This document shows, piece after piece, positions 1 through 10,800 of a stretch of 64,000 nt of DNA. The DNA lies in the NCBI GenBank assembly GCA_917880885.1, contig OU862906.1, forward strand, positions 57,516,665 to 57,580,664, in the 5' to 3' direction. How positions within the stretch are numbered: the first letter of the stretch is position 1; every line of letters begins with the position of its first letter. Position numbers and translations under genes: made by a program. The notes beneath the pieces were generated by a model that was given only the letters and a program-made list of their open reading frames with translations, did not search any database and was not told where the DNA came from. The stretch comes from Limnephilus marmoratus (Eukaryota > Arthropoda > Insecta > Trichoptera > Limnephilidae).

Positions 1-175
1 GCCAGTCTGGTGTCGGAAATGTGGTGAAAATACACTTATTTTCATTGATATATTTTTTTTTTTTTTAAAGAAAGACAAACATTCCCGGGTTACGAATAAC
101 CCAACAATGTTTGAAAATCTCCTACTACCACCACAGAAAGCCGAAAATGTTGCTTGTGTTGTGATGGAGGACTTA

Positions 176-250
176 GCCAGCCGAGGAATCGAACACGCGA
201 CGCTCGGGTGGGACCCAAGCGCTATGCCCACTCAACCACCGACCAGTCTA
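176..250 (-). repeat. tRNA-derived SINE head
   Basis: The reverse complement has a tRNA-like A box (TGGTTGAGTGGG) and, about 45 nt on, a B box (TGTTCGATTCCT), the internal pol III promoter layout. The flanks are A+T-rich and do not complete an acceptor stem, so this is read as a SINE head rather than a tRNA gene. Confidence 0.55.
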
Positions 251-377
251 TATATTATATCTATATATATCTCTATGACCTTAAAAGGGATTTATAATGT
301 GGAACTTTGATAAATTTCTTTTGGTTAACAACTGCTCCGTACTAAACAGTTATAAGTAGCAAAGCTTATATAATTTA

Positions 378-923
378 CTAGCGAGTTCCCGGTGTACGTT
401 GCTACGCCACCTAATAAAGCAATTATTTCTTCCTGCGGGTCCTTTCCCATTCGTCCCGTTTCCCTTCCGCCTCCTCTTCCTCTCCCACATCCCCTTCCCC
501 TCACGCGTTCCCACTCTGCCTTCCCTCTCCCCACTCTCCTCTCCCGCTTCCCCCGTCCCGCAAAAACCCCTCCCGCGTTCCCCTCCTCCCTCCCGCATTC
601 CATGCATTCAGTCCCGGTACATTCTGTTTTTTAACAGCTCGCGTGCCACCTATTGCAATTTTTTATACAAATTTCATAATGCCAGAGCTCACCAGAAACC
701 TTCGCGGGCGTGCTCACAACAACTCACCAAAATTCAAAGCATAATTTCAAGATGCCAGAACTTACTATTGTATATGGAAACCATCGCGGCCATGCGCACA
801 TCAAATCCCCAAAGTTTCATCGCAATCGGATGAATGGTTTAGCAAAGCATAGACATCTCACATACTCACATACATGAATACAAACCCAGAAGCAAGCACA
901 CTTTGATTTTTATATAATATAGA
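378..923 (-). mobile_element. Non-autonomous Helitron (546 bp)
   Basis: Read on the minus strand, the unit begins TCTATATTATATAAAAATC at 923, a typical insect Helitron 5' end. It finishes with a CCGGG-containing subterminal palindrome, a short spacer and CTAG at 381-378. The insertion lies between A and T, as expected for Helitrons. A polypyrimidine tract (about 420-600) is inside; no Rep/helicase coding is present. Confidence 0.65.
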
Positions 924-934
924 TAGCAACTCAC

Positions 935-1058
935 CCAAACCAGCCATTCCGTAGACTGTATTCACTGGATATGAGTAAAATGAAGGCTAAACTAAAACCA
1001 ATAGAGATTCCTATCGCTATGGTTAGGATAAATTTGTGATTCATCGCAGGCCTGATCC
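935..1058 (-). CDS. Orphan exon encoding a type II signal-anchor N-terminus (partial gene)
   Basis: Seen: on the minus strand, acceptor tttcag precedes 1058 and donor GTGAGT follows 935. A start codon at 1042-1044 opens MNHKFILTIAIGISIGFS, and a hydrophobic stretch (ILTIAIGISIGFSLAFILLI) fits one N-terminal membrane anchor; the exon ends in RNGWFG. The bases before the ATG would be 5' UTR. Downstream exons would lie below position 1, outside the window. Inference: a short cytoplasmic tail plus one anchor is typical of Golgi type II enzymes such as glycosyltransferases, but 36 residues cannot name the family. A Helitron lies about 12 nt into the following intron. Confidence 0.5.
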
Positions 1059-1514
1059 CTGAAAACACAAAACACAAACTTTATTACGTATTTCTATGTT
1101 CGTTCCAAGTTGATTTTATTTTATTTCATTAACAATGGCTAATATTTTTAATTTTTAGAGTAACGTTCATGGAGGTAGAATTTTTTATATTGGAACCGCG
1201 GGGTATATCCGTCAGGGTGTTATAAATAATTAACTATGTAAGGTGTAATTTTTTTTTTAAATACAGTATTTTCGTTAATATTATGAATTTATCATAAATT
1301 TATTAAATCCCAAAGTATTAAATAAATAACACATTATTACAGACAACATAAATAAATGCATAACACGTTTTCAACGGTTTGTCAGATGTATCTTTTGATT
1401 TTTGAAGTGAAACTTCTTTGATTTTAAATTCTGATGAAACGGAAATGCGTCACAAAACTTTATTATTTGACAGTCCTCGGTTCTAATATAAAGCGGTATA
1501 TTCACGACTACGCA

Positions 1515-1610
1515 CGGGCCTCCAATAGCGCCGCGGTATGAAGCGCCCGACTCTCAATGCCTCAGAGAGACATTCGGCGAACGGACGTTCGAAACCTACC
1601 AAATCCAAAA
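1515..1610 (+). repeat. tRNA-derived SINE fragment
   Basis: A tRNA-like A box (GCGGTATGAAGCG) is followed by a B box (ACGTTCGAAACC) and then an A-rich stretch with AATAAATAAA. No acceptor-stem pairing was found. From 1100 to 1500 and 1620 to 2220 nothing else was recognised. Confidence 0.45.
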
Positions 1611-2225
1611 TAAATAAACATTTTTATTTTTGTAAAATCAATATCCAATCTTCAAACCACTTTAAAATAAACAGGCGAAAGAAAAGAAAGCGACATCTAG
1701 CGACTTTCTAGTTTCAATTCTACTGCGTGTGAATTGCACACTCTGATTTTTTTTAGAATTTGCATTTGCAAATCATGCTTCTCGCATTTCATAAAATTCT
1801 CTTCCAACAGTAATTTTGTTTCCAAATCAATTTATCATTCGTCATCACATCATTCTCAGAGTTTTTAGTTTATAGGATTGATGCAAGGGTTGAATTTTCC
1901 GCAAAAACTAAATAATCACTAAAATGGTCGCGTATCGATTGTCCGTCAGTGCAGCAGATATCGCCTAGATACATTTGTTTTAGTAGATCAGAAGATCTTT
2001 GATTTAACGAATGACCAGAACCGTTTGCTGCACTTGTTTATTGAATCTTCTGCCGTCATAATTAAGTTTTCATAATATTCAAGCGAGACATTCTTTTGGC
2101 GATTTCTCAGTACCAAAAAGTATTGGTGGTCAGCCAGGTCCTTATATTTTTTTTCTATTTCTCGTGATATTTTAATTTCTCTTTTACAATTTTAATAAGT
2201 GGTGAAGTGTACCAAGTGTACCTTT

Positions 2226-2669
2226 CTAAATTACCGTAAAAAAAATTTCTGGGATATGTTTGCGTATAAGGTCATTTATGATGTTGTGAAAGCATAATAC
2301 GGCTTTTTCAGTGTCCTCACTTTGAAATTTAAGTTCCCAGTTTATTTTGGACAATTCATCTGTGATATAACCGTGATCACCTCGATAAAACATTTTGACT
2401 GTCCTAGAGGAGTCGGGGAGAGACGGTACAGTAACGGGGGATAACTCTATGTCTAGTGCTCTGTGATGTGAATCTTCGGGCGTCAGAGGTTTGGTACAGT
2501 GGGTTATTCTACATTCTGAAATATTTGTCATGATTAAATCAAGAATTAGTTTGTTTGTATTGAATACAGAGTTAAATTGGTGTAGTTGAGTGAATGAAAG
2601 GAAGTCGACCAACGCAAAGCTAACAGTGTCTTCTGTAAATTTTTGGGATGCGTGGATTGCGGTTCTCAC
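2226..2669 (-). pseudogene. Non-LTR retrotransposon ORF2 fragment (C-terminal endonuclease region)
   Basis: An open frame of 147 codons on the minus strand carries the pattern FTQLHQFNSVFNTNKLILDL followed by an acidic/His stretch (EDSHHRALDIELS). This resembles the C-terminal part of apurinic-type LINE endonucleases (Jockey-superfamily type) and the start of the linker to RT. No RT motifs remain, so it is a 5'/3'-truncated copy. Confidence 0.6.
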
Positions 2670-2699
2670 TTACATTCAAAACAAGGAGAAGGTCACTGT

Positions 2700-2759
2700 C
2701 TATATCTGATTTCGAAAAACTCTGCGTAAAGCCCGAGCAACGCCGGGGACTTTAGCTAG
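2700..2759 (+). mobile_element. Helitron 3' terminus
   Basis: The stretch contains CCCGAGCAACGCCGGGG, a GC-rich hairpin (CCCG/CGGG), then ACTTTAG and terminal CTAG at 2756-2759 followed by T. This is the CTRR-end plus subterminal hairpin organisation of Helitrons and matches the ends at 378 (minus) and 25885 (plus). The 5' end was not located. Confidence 0.5.
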
Positions 2760-2779
2760 TCTAAGTTTCTGCAAGGCAG

Positions 2780-3090
2780 GCCGTATCGGGAGAGACTGGT
2801 TGAGGGAGACCTTTTTATCTCTCCAGCCGGACTCTCTCAATCCGTCGCCTTGTACCGCGGTGGGAGCGACGGATCCATACGTCTGTCACTCCTGGACACA
2901 TTGACTCCCAGATTCCTACCCACCCCTCATACCCTTTTCCTTCCCAGAACTTCCTCTCCTTCCTTTCCCTAAAAGACCATTCACACAGCATCCCCAAAGA
3001 TGACATAGGTCCTGAGGGACATTGTTTTCCTCAAGAGATTGGAGTTAACGAAAACCCACACGTGTGTGGAGTAAATGTAAAACAAAACAA
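2780..3090 (+). repeat. SINE-like repeat with GGCCCTGAGG stem-loop tail, copy 1
   Basis: A C-rich body (CTCTCCTTCCTTTCCC) leads into ACACAGCATCCCCAAAGATG, ATAGGTCCTGAGGG, TTTTCCTC and GGAGTTAA. The same tail closes other copies at 21180-21500, 26085-26290, 29840-30230 and 37242-37935, and also closes LINE fragments at 15400, 29540 and 30500. The loop-side arm of the stem is decayed here. Confidence 0.6.
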
Positions 3091-3399
3091 AAAGTTGTAA
3101 GGTGGATAAGTAGCAGTTCTTATTTATACGGCTGGAAGTAAAATACAAATAGACAAGCATATTATTTTTTCCTTTCGTACTCGTAATTAGGTATTTAGTT
3201 TAGTACGAGAAAATGCCACACTAACACTTTAACAAAAAAAAAACTCCACATAGGTGGCCCTTTTTGTTTCCCTGTGGTCCTCTTTATCCCATTATTTTTG
3301 AGAATGCTGTGCAGGGCATCAAATTAAGAAAGAAAGTAGTGAATCTGAATCTTGAAGAAACCCATGCTATATGGGGAAGTAAACACAAATCGTCCCTTA

Positions 3400-4130
3400 G
3401 CTTACAACACCGCTCAAGTCGAAAATTGGCGGTTTTCACATTTTAATGCCATTGGATGGAGCTGCTCATTGCGCGTCTAACCATTGGTCACATGATATAG
3501 ATTTCAGTCAATCAGAAGCCGTAATTCGAAAAGTAGTGAGAGCGCGCAAGTCGGTTGGCCTCTCAACACCGCACAAGTCGTTAGTCTGTCATACATTTCT
3601 CGTAAAAGTACTTCGCGCTCCGTGATTATTATATTTTTTCGTGAGTTTTATCGCTGAAAGGTCCATGCAAGAAGTTTTAATAGAAGGTTAATAGGTAGGC
3701 TATATAATAAAGTAATGTTTATTGATTTACGTGTGTTCATATAGAAAGAAATGATAATATAATATCTTCCTTTACTTAAGCGGTGTTTTCTAACTATCTT
3801 TTTTTAACTTAGGCGGTGTTTCAAAACGTATTTTATTTCTTTTAGGAAGCTTAATAATTGAAATACACTATGGATGGAGAAGAAATTGATTCCAGGAGTT
3901 CAGGTGATGAATTGTTATGTGCTCAATTACAAGAAGCAGGACTGAAAAAGTAAACAAAGTTGCAAAGAAGATAAAAAAATAATTAAACTAGGTTAGCATA
4001 GGTTTGTTTTCAGGTCCGCATTTATTTTTTTGTTATTTATATTTTTAATGCAATAATTCCTAAGTATTATTTTTTTAGATTTGTATTAAAACGATAACAC
4101 TAGTTCTTCTGAAACATCGACTTAGATATT
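3400..4130. repeat. Decayed element with AACACCGC-type ends and a 27-codon ORF
   Basis: The 8-mer AACACCGC recurs at about 3408 and 3569, and GGCGGTGTTT in inverse sense at about 3780 and 3814, suggesting terminal or subterminal repeats. At 3870 a short plus-strand frame (MDGEEIDSRSSGDELLCAQL, then seven residues and stop) follows a possible acceptor. No family was recognised. Confidence 0.25.
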
Positions 4131-4324
4131 TAAATTAACATTGACATTAACAATCTACAAGTTATAGCAAAAGTTGGTAATGACCACCGAGGAACCACCC
4201 GAATTCGCTACGGTGGCCATCGAGTATCTTCAGCCTTCCGTATTGAATGTTGTGTTGCGGTGTTGTTAGCTAAGCGACGAAATGCCTGTGGGTTGTTCCA
4301 CAGATGAGCTGTGATCACAAGAAC

Positions 4325-4570
4325 TAACTAACTAACTAACCAACACGCCGTTTCCCCGCAGGGGTAGGCAGAGAGGACGGACCGCCAAACAACTCGGTCT
4401 TGGCACAAACTCTTTGCCTCACTCACATTCATACATCGTCTCATACATACTCTTCTATTATTCTGACTTTTGACATGGCCCGTCTCAAGTATCTGATTCA
4501 CTTGATCGTGCCATGTCTTCCTCGGGCGTCCCCGACTTCTTATCCCAAGAACAAGTCGTAAAAACAACGC
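4325..4570 (-). pseudogene. LINE family X 3' end, copy 1, with (CTAA)n tail
   Basis: On the minus strand a frame with RGRPRKTWHDQVNQILETGH and CMRRCMNVSEAKSLCQDR is the C-terminus of a LINE ORF2. It ends in a CTAACTAACTAAC microsatellite, the 3' tail of this family. Copies at 14238 and 16490 share the sequence and tail. Confidence 0.75.
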
Positions 4571-4882
4571 ATTCTCATGCAGCTAGTGATTAAACACCGT
4601 AAATACACATGAATGCAGGTCACATGTTTGGCATGTCTTGATAACAATAATTTTGTGCAGGAAAATTGTTGCAAATAATAACATACTGATATTCCGCCAC
4701 ACCTTCTTGTCTAAAAATTCAACAAATACACGCGTTGTTGAACTCTATTCTATAAATTTTCTACTTTAAATAATGATAATATTTGATTTGACCATACAAG
4801 TAGAGTGCGAAGATATAGTAATAGCTAGACAATAATAGTTGCGAAAGGTATATTAGAGTGGAGGTGGGCGGATTGGAAATTA

Positions 4883-7800
4883 TTAGGAGGTGTCCACATC
4901 CTGTGTGTCCATTATCTCAAAGTCCTTGCCAGTGGAGGATCGTTGGGAGCCTCCAGACTCGCTCTCGCCAGAATCTTTTCCGCTGGGGGCCTCCTCGTTC
5001 TGTGAGTCGCCTTTCTCGCCCCTGCCGATACAACCAGAAGTAAAGTCAAACTGGTTTCACATACGATTTTTTTTTAAATAAATTTAATTCAATAAATTGG
5101 AACTTCGGCTTTATGGTGTAAAATGTGGGAAAACGTGAAATAGGCATGATGTAAAACCGATGTACTGATGTAAAAACAATGGAATGAGTCAATATGCAGA
5201 TTTGTTTCTTAGATACTGCATTTAAGAGCGTTTAACCAGCCAGCAGACGAAAATCCACATTTCGTCGAAAGTTGTTCTTACGACCGTGCAGGGCGGTTAC
5301 AGTGAGAAAGATTAATTATTCTCCGTACCAGCTTTTTTAAATTTTAACTCAATATCGAATTTATTTCAATTCAAATTAGCTTTAATTTATACCTTCTTAA
5401 AAAATGCTGAAAGGCGTGATGATAAAACTATTAAAATAATGAACTTTTCGTAGTTATTTTTTGATTATAAGTATTTGTCATTTTTCAAGAATGTCTAAAT
5501 TTAATAAGAATGTTAAAAAAATCTGAAATATATTAGTTTGTAAGGGCGCAAATAAATACACAAATGGACCAATTTTCGTCAAGAAACACATTTACGTAAA
5601 TATTTTTTAATGATTTTATTGAAACTAAAATTAAAATTATAAAACATGCATTTGCTAGATAATGTATTGATTTATTTTACTGCATGATTATATTATTTGA
5701 AATGGGTGTGGTATAATACAAAATCTTTTTTGAAAATTTAACAAATCTGCCAACGACCTATGGAATGATCTTATTATGCTAAAAATTTAAAAATTTATTA
5801 CATGCGAATGCTAGATAAAAGAACAATCTTTCGAAATCCATTTATAATTTTTTGTGGAAAAGAGTCAATACGTCTAAAATCTGATTTGAAAATGACATAT
5901 TTCTGGTTTTCTCTGGTAATGCCCTCTTAAGGAACAACTCTCACCTACAGACCTTTCGTATGTGTCGTTGTGCATCAAAGCAAAAATAATTAGTTGTGAA
6001 TGTGGTGTACTTCTGCATTACGTTGGAAAATTATATTTGTGTTATTTATAATGATGTATATTTCTCGTATTGTATTGTAATGATACCATTAAGACCCGTC
6101 TCCTGCGACCTCCGACCTGAACATTTGTTTAAACATTCGCTTGAACATTATTATAAACGTTGACAATTTTTTTTTTTTTTTTTTATTGTTGATACAGTAT
6201 TATTTTACAAATTTTTATAGTACAAACCAGTAATGTTGGCCTAACTGGGTTGTTTACCCGTGCTGAGGCCCCCATTTTATAATATAATACTTTATACATT
6301 ATAGTTTGAAAAAAAAGAAATATACAAAGTTGGTGATAAAACAAACAAAAAAATCATTTAAAATAAAGATAATTTTAAACTAAAAATAGAGATCAAAAAT
6401 TAAAATTATTTTAAATTAATAAACTAAAAAAATAAGGTAATTAAATGAAAATCGGCGTATATTATGTTTTATGTGTTTGTGAGTGTTACGTGTTTTATAT
6501 TGGTTTTGTGTGTTGGGAGAATACGTTTTATTCTTTTATGTTATGAAATTTTGGTAAAATTGTCTATTTTGTTCTTTAATCCATTTTTTTATTTTGTGTC
6601 TGAAATTATTTTTATTTTCCTCAATTTTTGTTTCAAGTGAAAGACTGTTGAATGCTTTTATAGCTTGGTATTTATGGTGTCTTTTTCCAAAGGTAGTGTT
6701 TACCGTCGGAGTTTTTATGTTTTCTTTGTACGCTTGTCTAACTGGTCTATTAGTGATATTTGGGGTTTGTTGGAGTGTGTTTTTTTGGTCAAAAATGTAG
6801 TTCAGTAGTGTTTTTACATATAATTGGCGTATATCTAGTACGTCACAACTTTTATATATTTGATCTGTATCGGTTAGTCTATGTTTTTTAAGTATTACTT
6901 TTAAGATCGTTTTCTGTGCGATTTCTATTTGAGCGATAGCTGCGTTTGTTGCTCCTCCCCAAGCAATTAATCCATATTCTATTATTGATTGACAAAGTGC
7001 GAAATATATTGTTTTCATTTGTTTTATTTTATATATGTTTCTTATGTTTAGGAAAATGTGTATTGTTCTGAGGAGTTTATTTGTGATTTGTTTAATATGA
7101 TGTGTCCATCTAAGGTTATGGTCAATTACGATACCTAGATACTTTATTTGTTCCGTTTTTTCTAGAGGAGGGCAATCGCAGATGTTTGTGTTAATGCATT
7201 CGTGTATTTTTATGGTATTTGTATCGTTTTTTGGCTGTCCCGTGTTAGTTATACTGTACGTTGAGAATTTTGTTTTCGATATGTTTAGTGTAAGTGTGTT
7301 AGAGTCCAGCCATGTTTTCACTTGCGTGATTCCTAGATTTGCTTTGTTATATACATTTTTCCAATCCTTAGCTTTAAAGAGTAAAACTGTGTCGTCTGCG
7401 TAACTGATTATTTCACCGTCTATTTCCATGCTGCAAAGTTCATTTATATAAATGGTGAAAAGAATGGGCCCTAGTATGCTTCCTTGTGGAACTCCGTATG
7501 TAATCGGCAGTGGTTTGCTAGTATGGTTATTAATTTTGACTTGTTGTGTTCTGTCGCTTATATAACTTTTCAATAGTTGGAGTTCTTTATCTTTGATACC
7601 CATATTTTCTAATTTTTTAAAAAGTGTTTTGTGGCAGATTGAATCAAACGCTTTAGCTAAATCTAGATATATCGCTATGCATTTATACCCTTGATCTAAG
7701 TTGCTATGTATATAATCTATTGTACTTGCCAAAGCTTCTTTTGTGCTTCTTTTTTCTCTAAATCCATATTGTTTATCCGAGATTAATTTGTTTTCTTCCA

Positions 7801-10800
7801 GGTATTTTATAATTTGGATTTTTAATACTCTTTCGTAAATCTTTGATAGCGAGTTTAACAATGTGATTGGCCTATAGTTAGTTATTTCCATTTTGTCTCC
7901 GGATTTATAAATAGGTATCACCAGTCCTTTTTTAAGAGTACTAGGAAAGAAGGCGTGTGTTATGCTAAGGTTGATTAAGTGTGTTATAGGTTTTAATATT
8001 TCATTTTTTATTATTTTAATGCAATCCATTGTTATCTCATCTAATCCAGGAGCAATCCGGTTTTTTAATGTGTTTATTATTTTGTCAATTTCCTTTTCCG
8101 AAGTTGTTTTTATTATAAATCTGTGTTGTGTCGGTTGAGAATTGATGTTTGAAATGTGTGTTTGTGTTATTTTGTTTGTGCTATGTTTTTTACGGTTCGC
8201 TAAAACTTTCCCTATAGTTGCGAAGAAGTTATTGACATGGTTTGCCATAAATTCTGTATTTGTTTTGGCATCAATTTTGTTTGAGTTAATATTTAGATGT
8301 TCAATAGTATTTTTTTGTTTGTATTTTTGTGTGTATGTAACTTCTTTTAAAATTCTCCATATTTCCTTCGGGTTATTATTTTCTTTAAGTTTTTCTCTGT
8401 AGTATAACTCCTTAGCTACTCTAATAATTTTCGTGCAGATGTTTCTATATCTTTTATAGTAATTAAGTTGTTCCATGTCATACGGTGTGTGTTTAATTTG
8501 TTTGTGAATTTTGTCTCGTTTACGAATACAGTTTAATATTCCTTGTGTTATCCATAGTTAAATTTTTTTTGCTTTGTGTGTAAATTTTATGTGTTTTATT
8601 GAAGTGTAATTTTTTATTTCTTGCGTTAACGTATTTGTAAATTTATTCCAGGCCTCTTCGACATTATCTATTTGGTATATTGTATTCCAGTTTATTTTTT
8701 GTAATTTTTCTTTTAAGTTTGAGTAGTCAATTATTTTTTTTGTAAATATTTTATGTTGGTTCGAATTAGTGTTTTCGGTGTCTATTGCTATCATATTCAT
8801 GTAGTGATCTGTAATTGTGCTTTCAAGTACTACTGTTTTGGTTTTTAGTTTTGTCTTGATCATTATATGATCTATACAGCTTTTAGTGTTTTGTGTTACT
8901 CGTGTTGGGACATTTATCGTTGGCTCCAGTCCATGCTGTGCTAGTATTGTTAGGTATTCTATGTTTTGTGGGTGTCCGTTTTGTAGAATGTTTATGTTAA
9001 GGTCTCCTATGATGATGATATTTTTGTATTTGTTGAGGTCATTTAATGTATTGTTAAGTTCTGTTAGGAAGTTTGTAATGTTGTTTTTGGATGGAGATCT
9101 GTACATAGCTAGGATGCATGTTTCTTTTTCATATGTAATCTGTAAGCAGTTGGAGTCTATGATGTTTATTTCCTGAACGCTTATGTTATTTTTATCACTG
9201 ATGTACGTAACTATACCATCATTTTGGTTTTTGTGTATATTTGTGTGGTGTGTATGATAGTTTTTGATTGTTTTTGGGATATAGTTTTCATTCAACCAGC
9301 ATTCTGTCAGCACAATGACATCAAAATTATTGTCAATCTGTTGGAGGTATATTATAAATTCGTCAAAATTTTTATTGATCGATCTAATGTTTTGGTGCAA
9401 TATTTTGATTCTATTTTTTTCTTTTGTGATGTTGGTCCATAGATTAAAATCATTTGTACTTATACAGTAGTGTTGATTGTTCGAGTCTATATATTTCATG
9501 TAATCAGCCATGTTGGTGTGTATTTGTGTAAGTATATGATGTGAGGTTGTGTTTGGTGTACAGTAGTTTTTATGTCAGTTTATTAGTTATGTCGTTCAAG
9601 TGTTTTATTTCTATAACTTTTGAGTCCTTAGTTTTTCTTACAAGTCTTTTTCCGGATTTTATCCATACATATTTATAGTCTTTTTCTTGGGCTCTTTTTC
9701 TGGTGTTCCAGTGCAGATTTTTATAGTATTGCGTTAGAGCCGCATTTACGTAAACATATTGGGCTCCTTCCCCGTTGAATTTTTTTATCGCGTCACTGTG
9801 TTTGGCTGCTAATATGGTATCCGCTTTTGTTATATCCGCAAAATTAATTGTAATTTTTTTCTGATCATTTGGTCTGTGTTTTGTGATTTTGTAGGTATCC
9901 TCTGGGGTAATCGTAACGCCTGCGAGTTCAGCGATCCGCGCAACAGCATGAGCTAGGGATGTGTCGTCCTGTAGTTTTAGACCGCTTATTTCTATACTTT
10001 TCAAAAGGGCCGATTGTTCTATATCCGCTAGGTGGATTTCTACCGTAGCCAATCTGTTTTCTTTTTCCGCCAGTTCCTCCTTGAGTTTGTTGACTTTGTT
10101 TGGAATGTCCATAATTTGTTGCAGTTTTTGTATAATGTCATCATATTTGTCGTTAATGAAGTTCGTGAAAGTTTTTATTTCTTGCAGCTCTGTTTCAATT
10201 TTATTGAGCATCATACGAAATTCGAGGAAATGAAGACAGCATTTCCTCGAATTTCGTATTGATAAATTCAAATATTGACTCACTGTCTATATTAATCATA
10301 GATTGGTGTGTCGCCGACGGTGAGTCCATGGTGCCAGTTAATAGGGGTGAGGATGTGGTTTTCTTCGCACTGGAGAATTTACTGCGAGATTTAGACATGT
10401 TGTTCGCGTTTTTTTTTTGCTTGTAGTTAAAATTCTATGGTTTGTTCACAGATGCCCCATATAATTTATTTTTTTTAATAATTTTGTTGTGTTGTCTATG
10501 ACAGAAATGACTTTTTTTTATTTTTTTTTTTCAAAAACACATAAATTGTCTGTGGTTTATAATGTCTTGTTTCGTTTTTTTTTTTGACGAGATTTCTAAA
10601 TATTTAGCACTGCCACTACCAAATAAACTCACTATTTAACGAATCACTGGTTTTTTTGTTTTCTTTTGTTTTTTTGTTGTGTTTTTTGCTTAATTGTCAC
10701 TTATTTTGCAATAAAAATTGGAGCTGTCAGAATGAGGTGTTGTTCCTTAGCGGTTATCCATAGATCAATGGGAGTGTTGTTTTGAACAATTCTTGTTCGC

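Larger units (their letters stand above)
6167..10760 (-). mobile_element. Near full-length non-LTR retrotransposon (LINE-1 of this window)
   Basis: Minus-strand element with an 18-nt T run at 6167-6184 (the poly(A) tail on its own strand), a 3' UTR, an ORF2 with endonuclease and RT (6536-9511) and an ORF1 (9570-10398). Only one frameshift in ORF2 and one in ORF1 are visible, so it is young. The 5' border is uncertain (about 10750); no target duplication was found. It lies within the SEC62 intron between 5022 and 11371, in the same orientation as the gene. Confidence 0.85.

Noticed and set aside
392..833. Plus-strand frames of 80 and 144 codons, Pro/Ser/Leu-rich
   Set aside because: Translation of the polypyrimidine tract within a Helitron.
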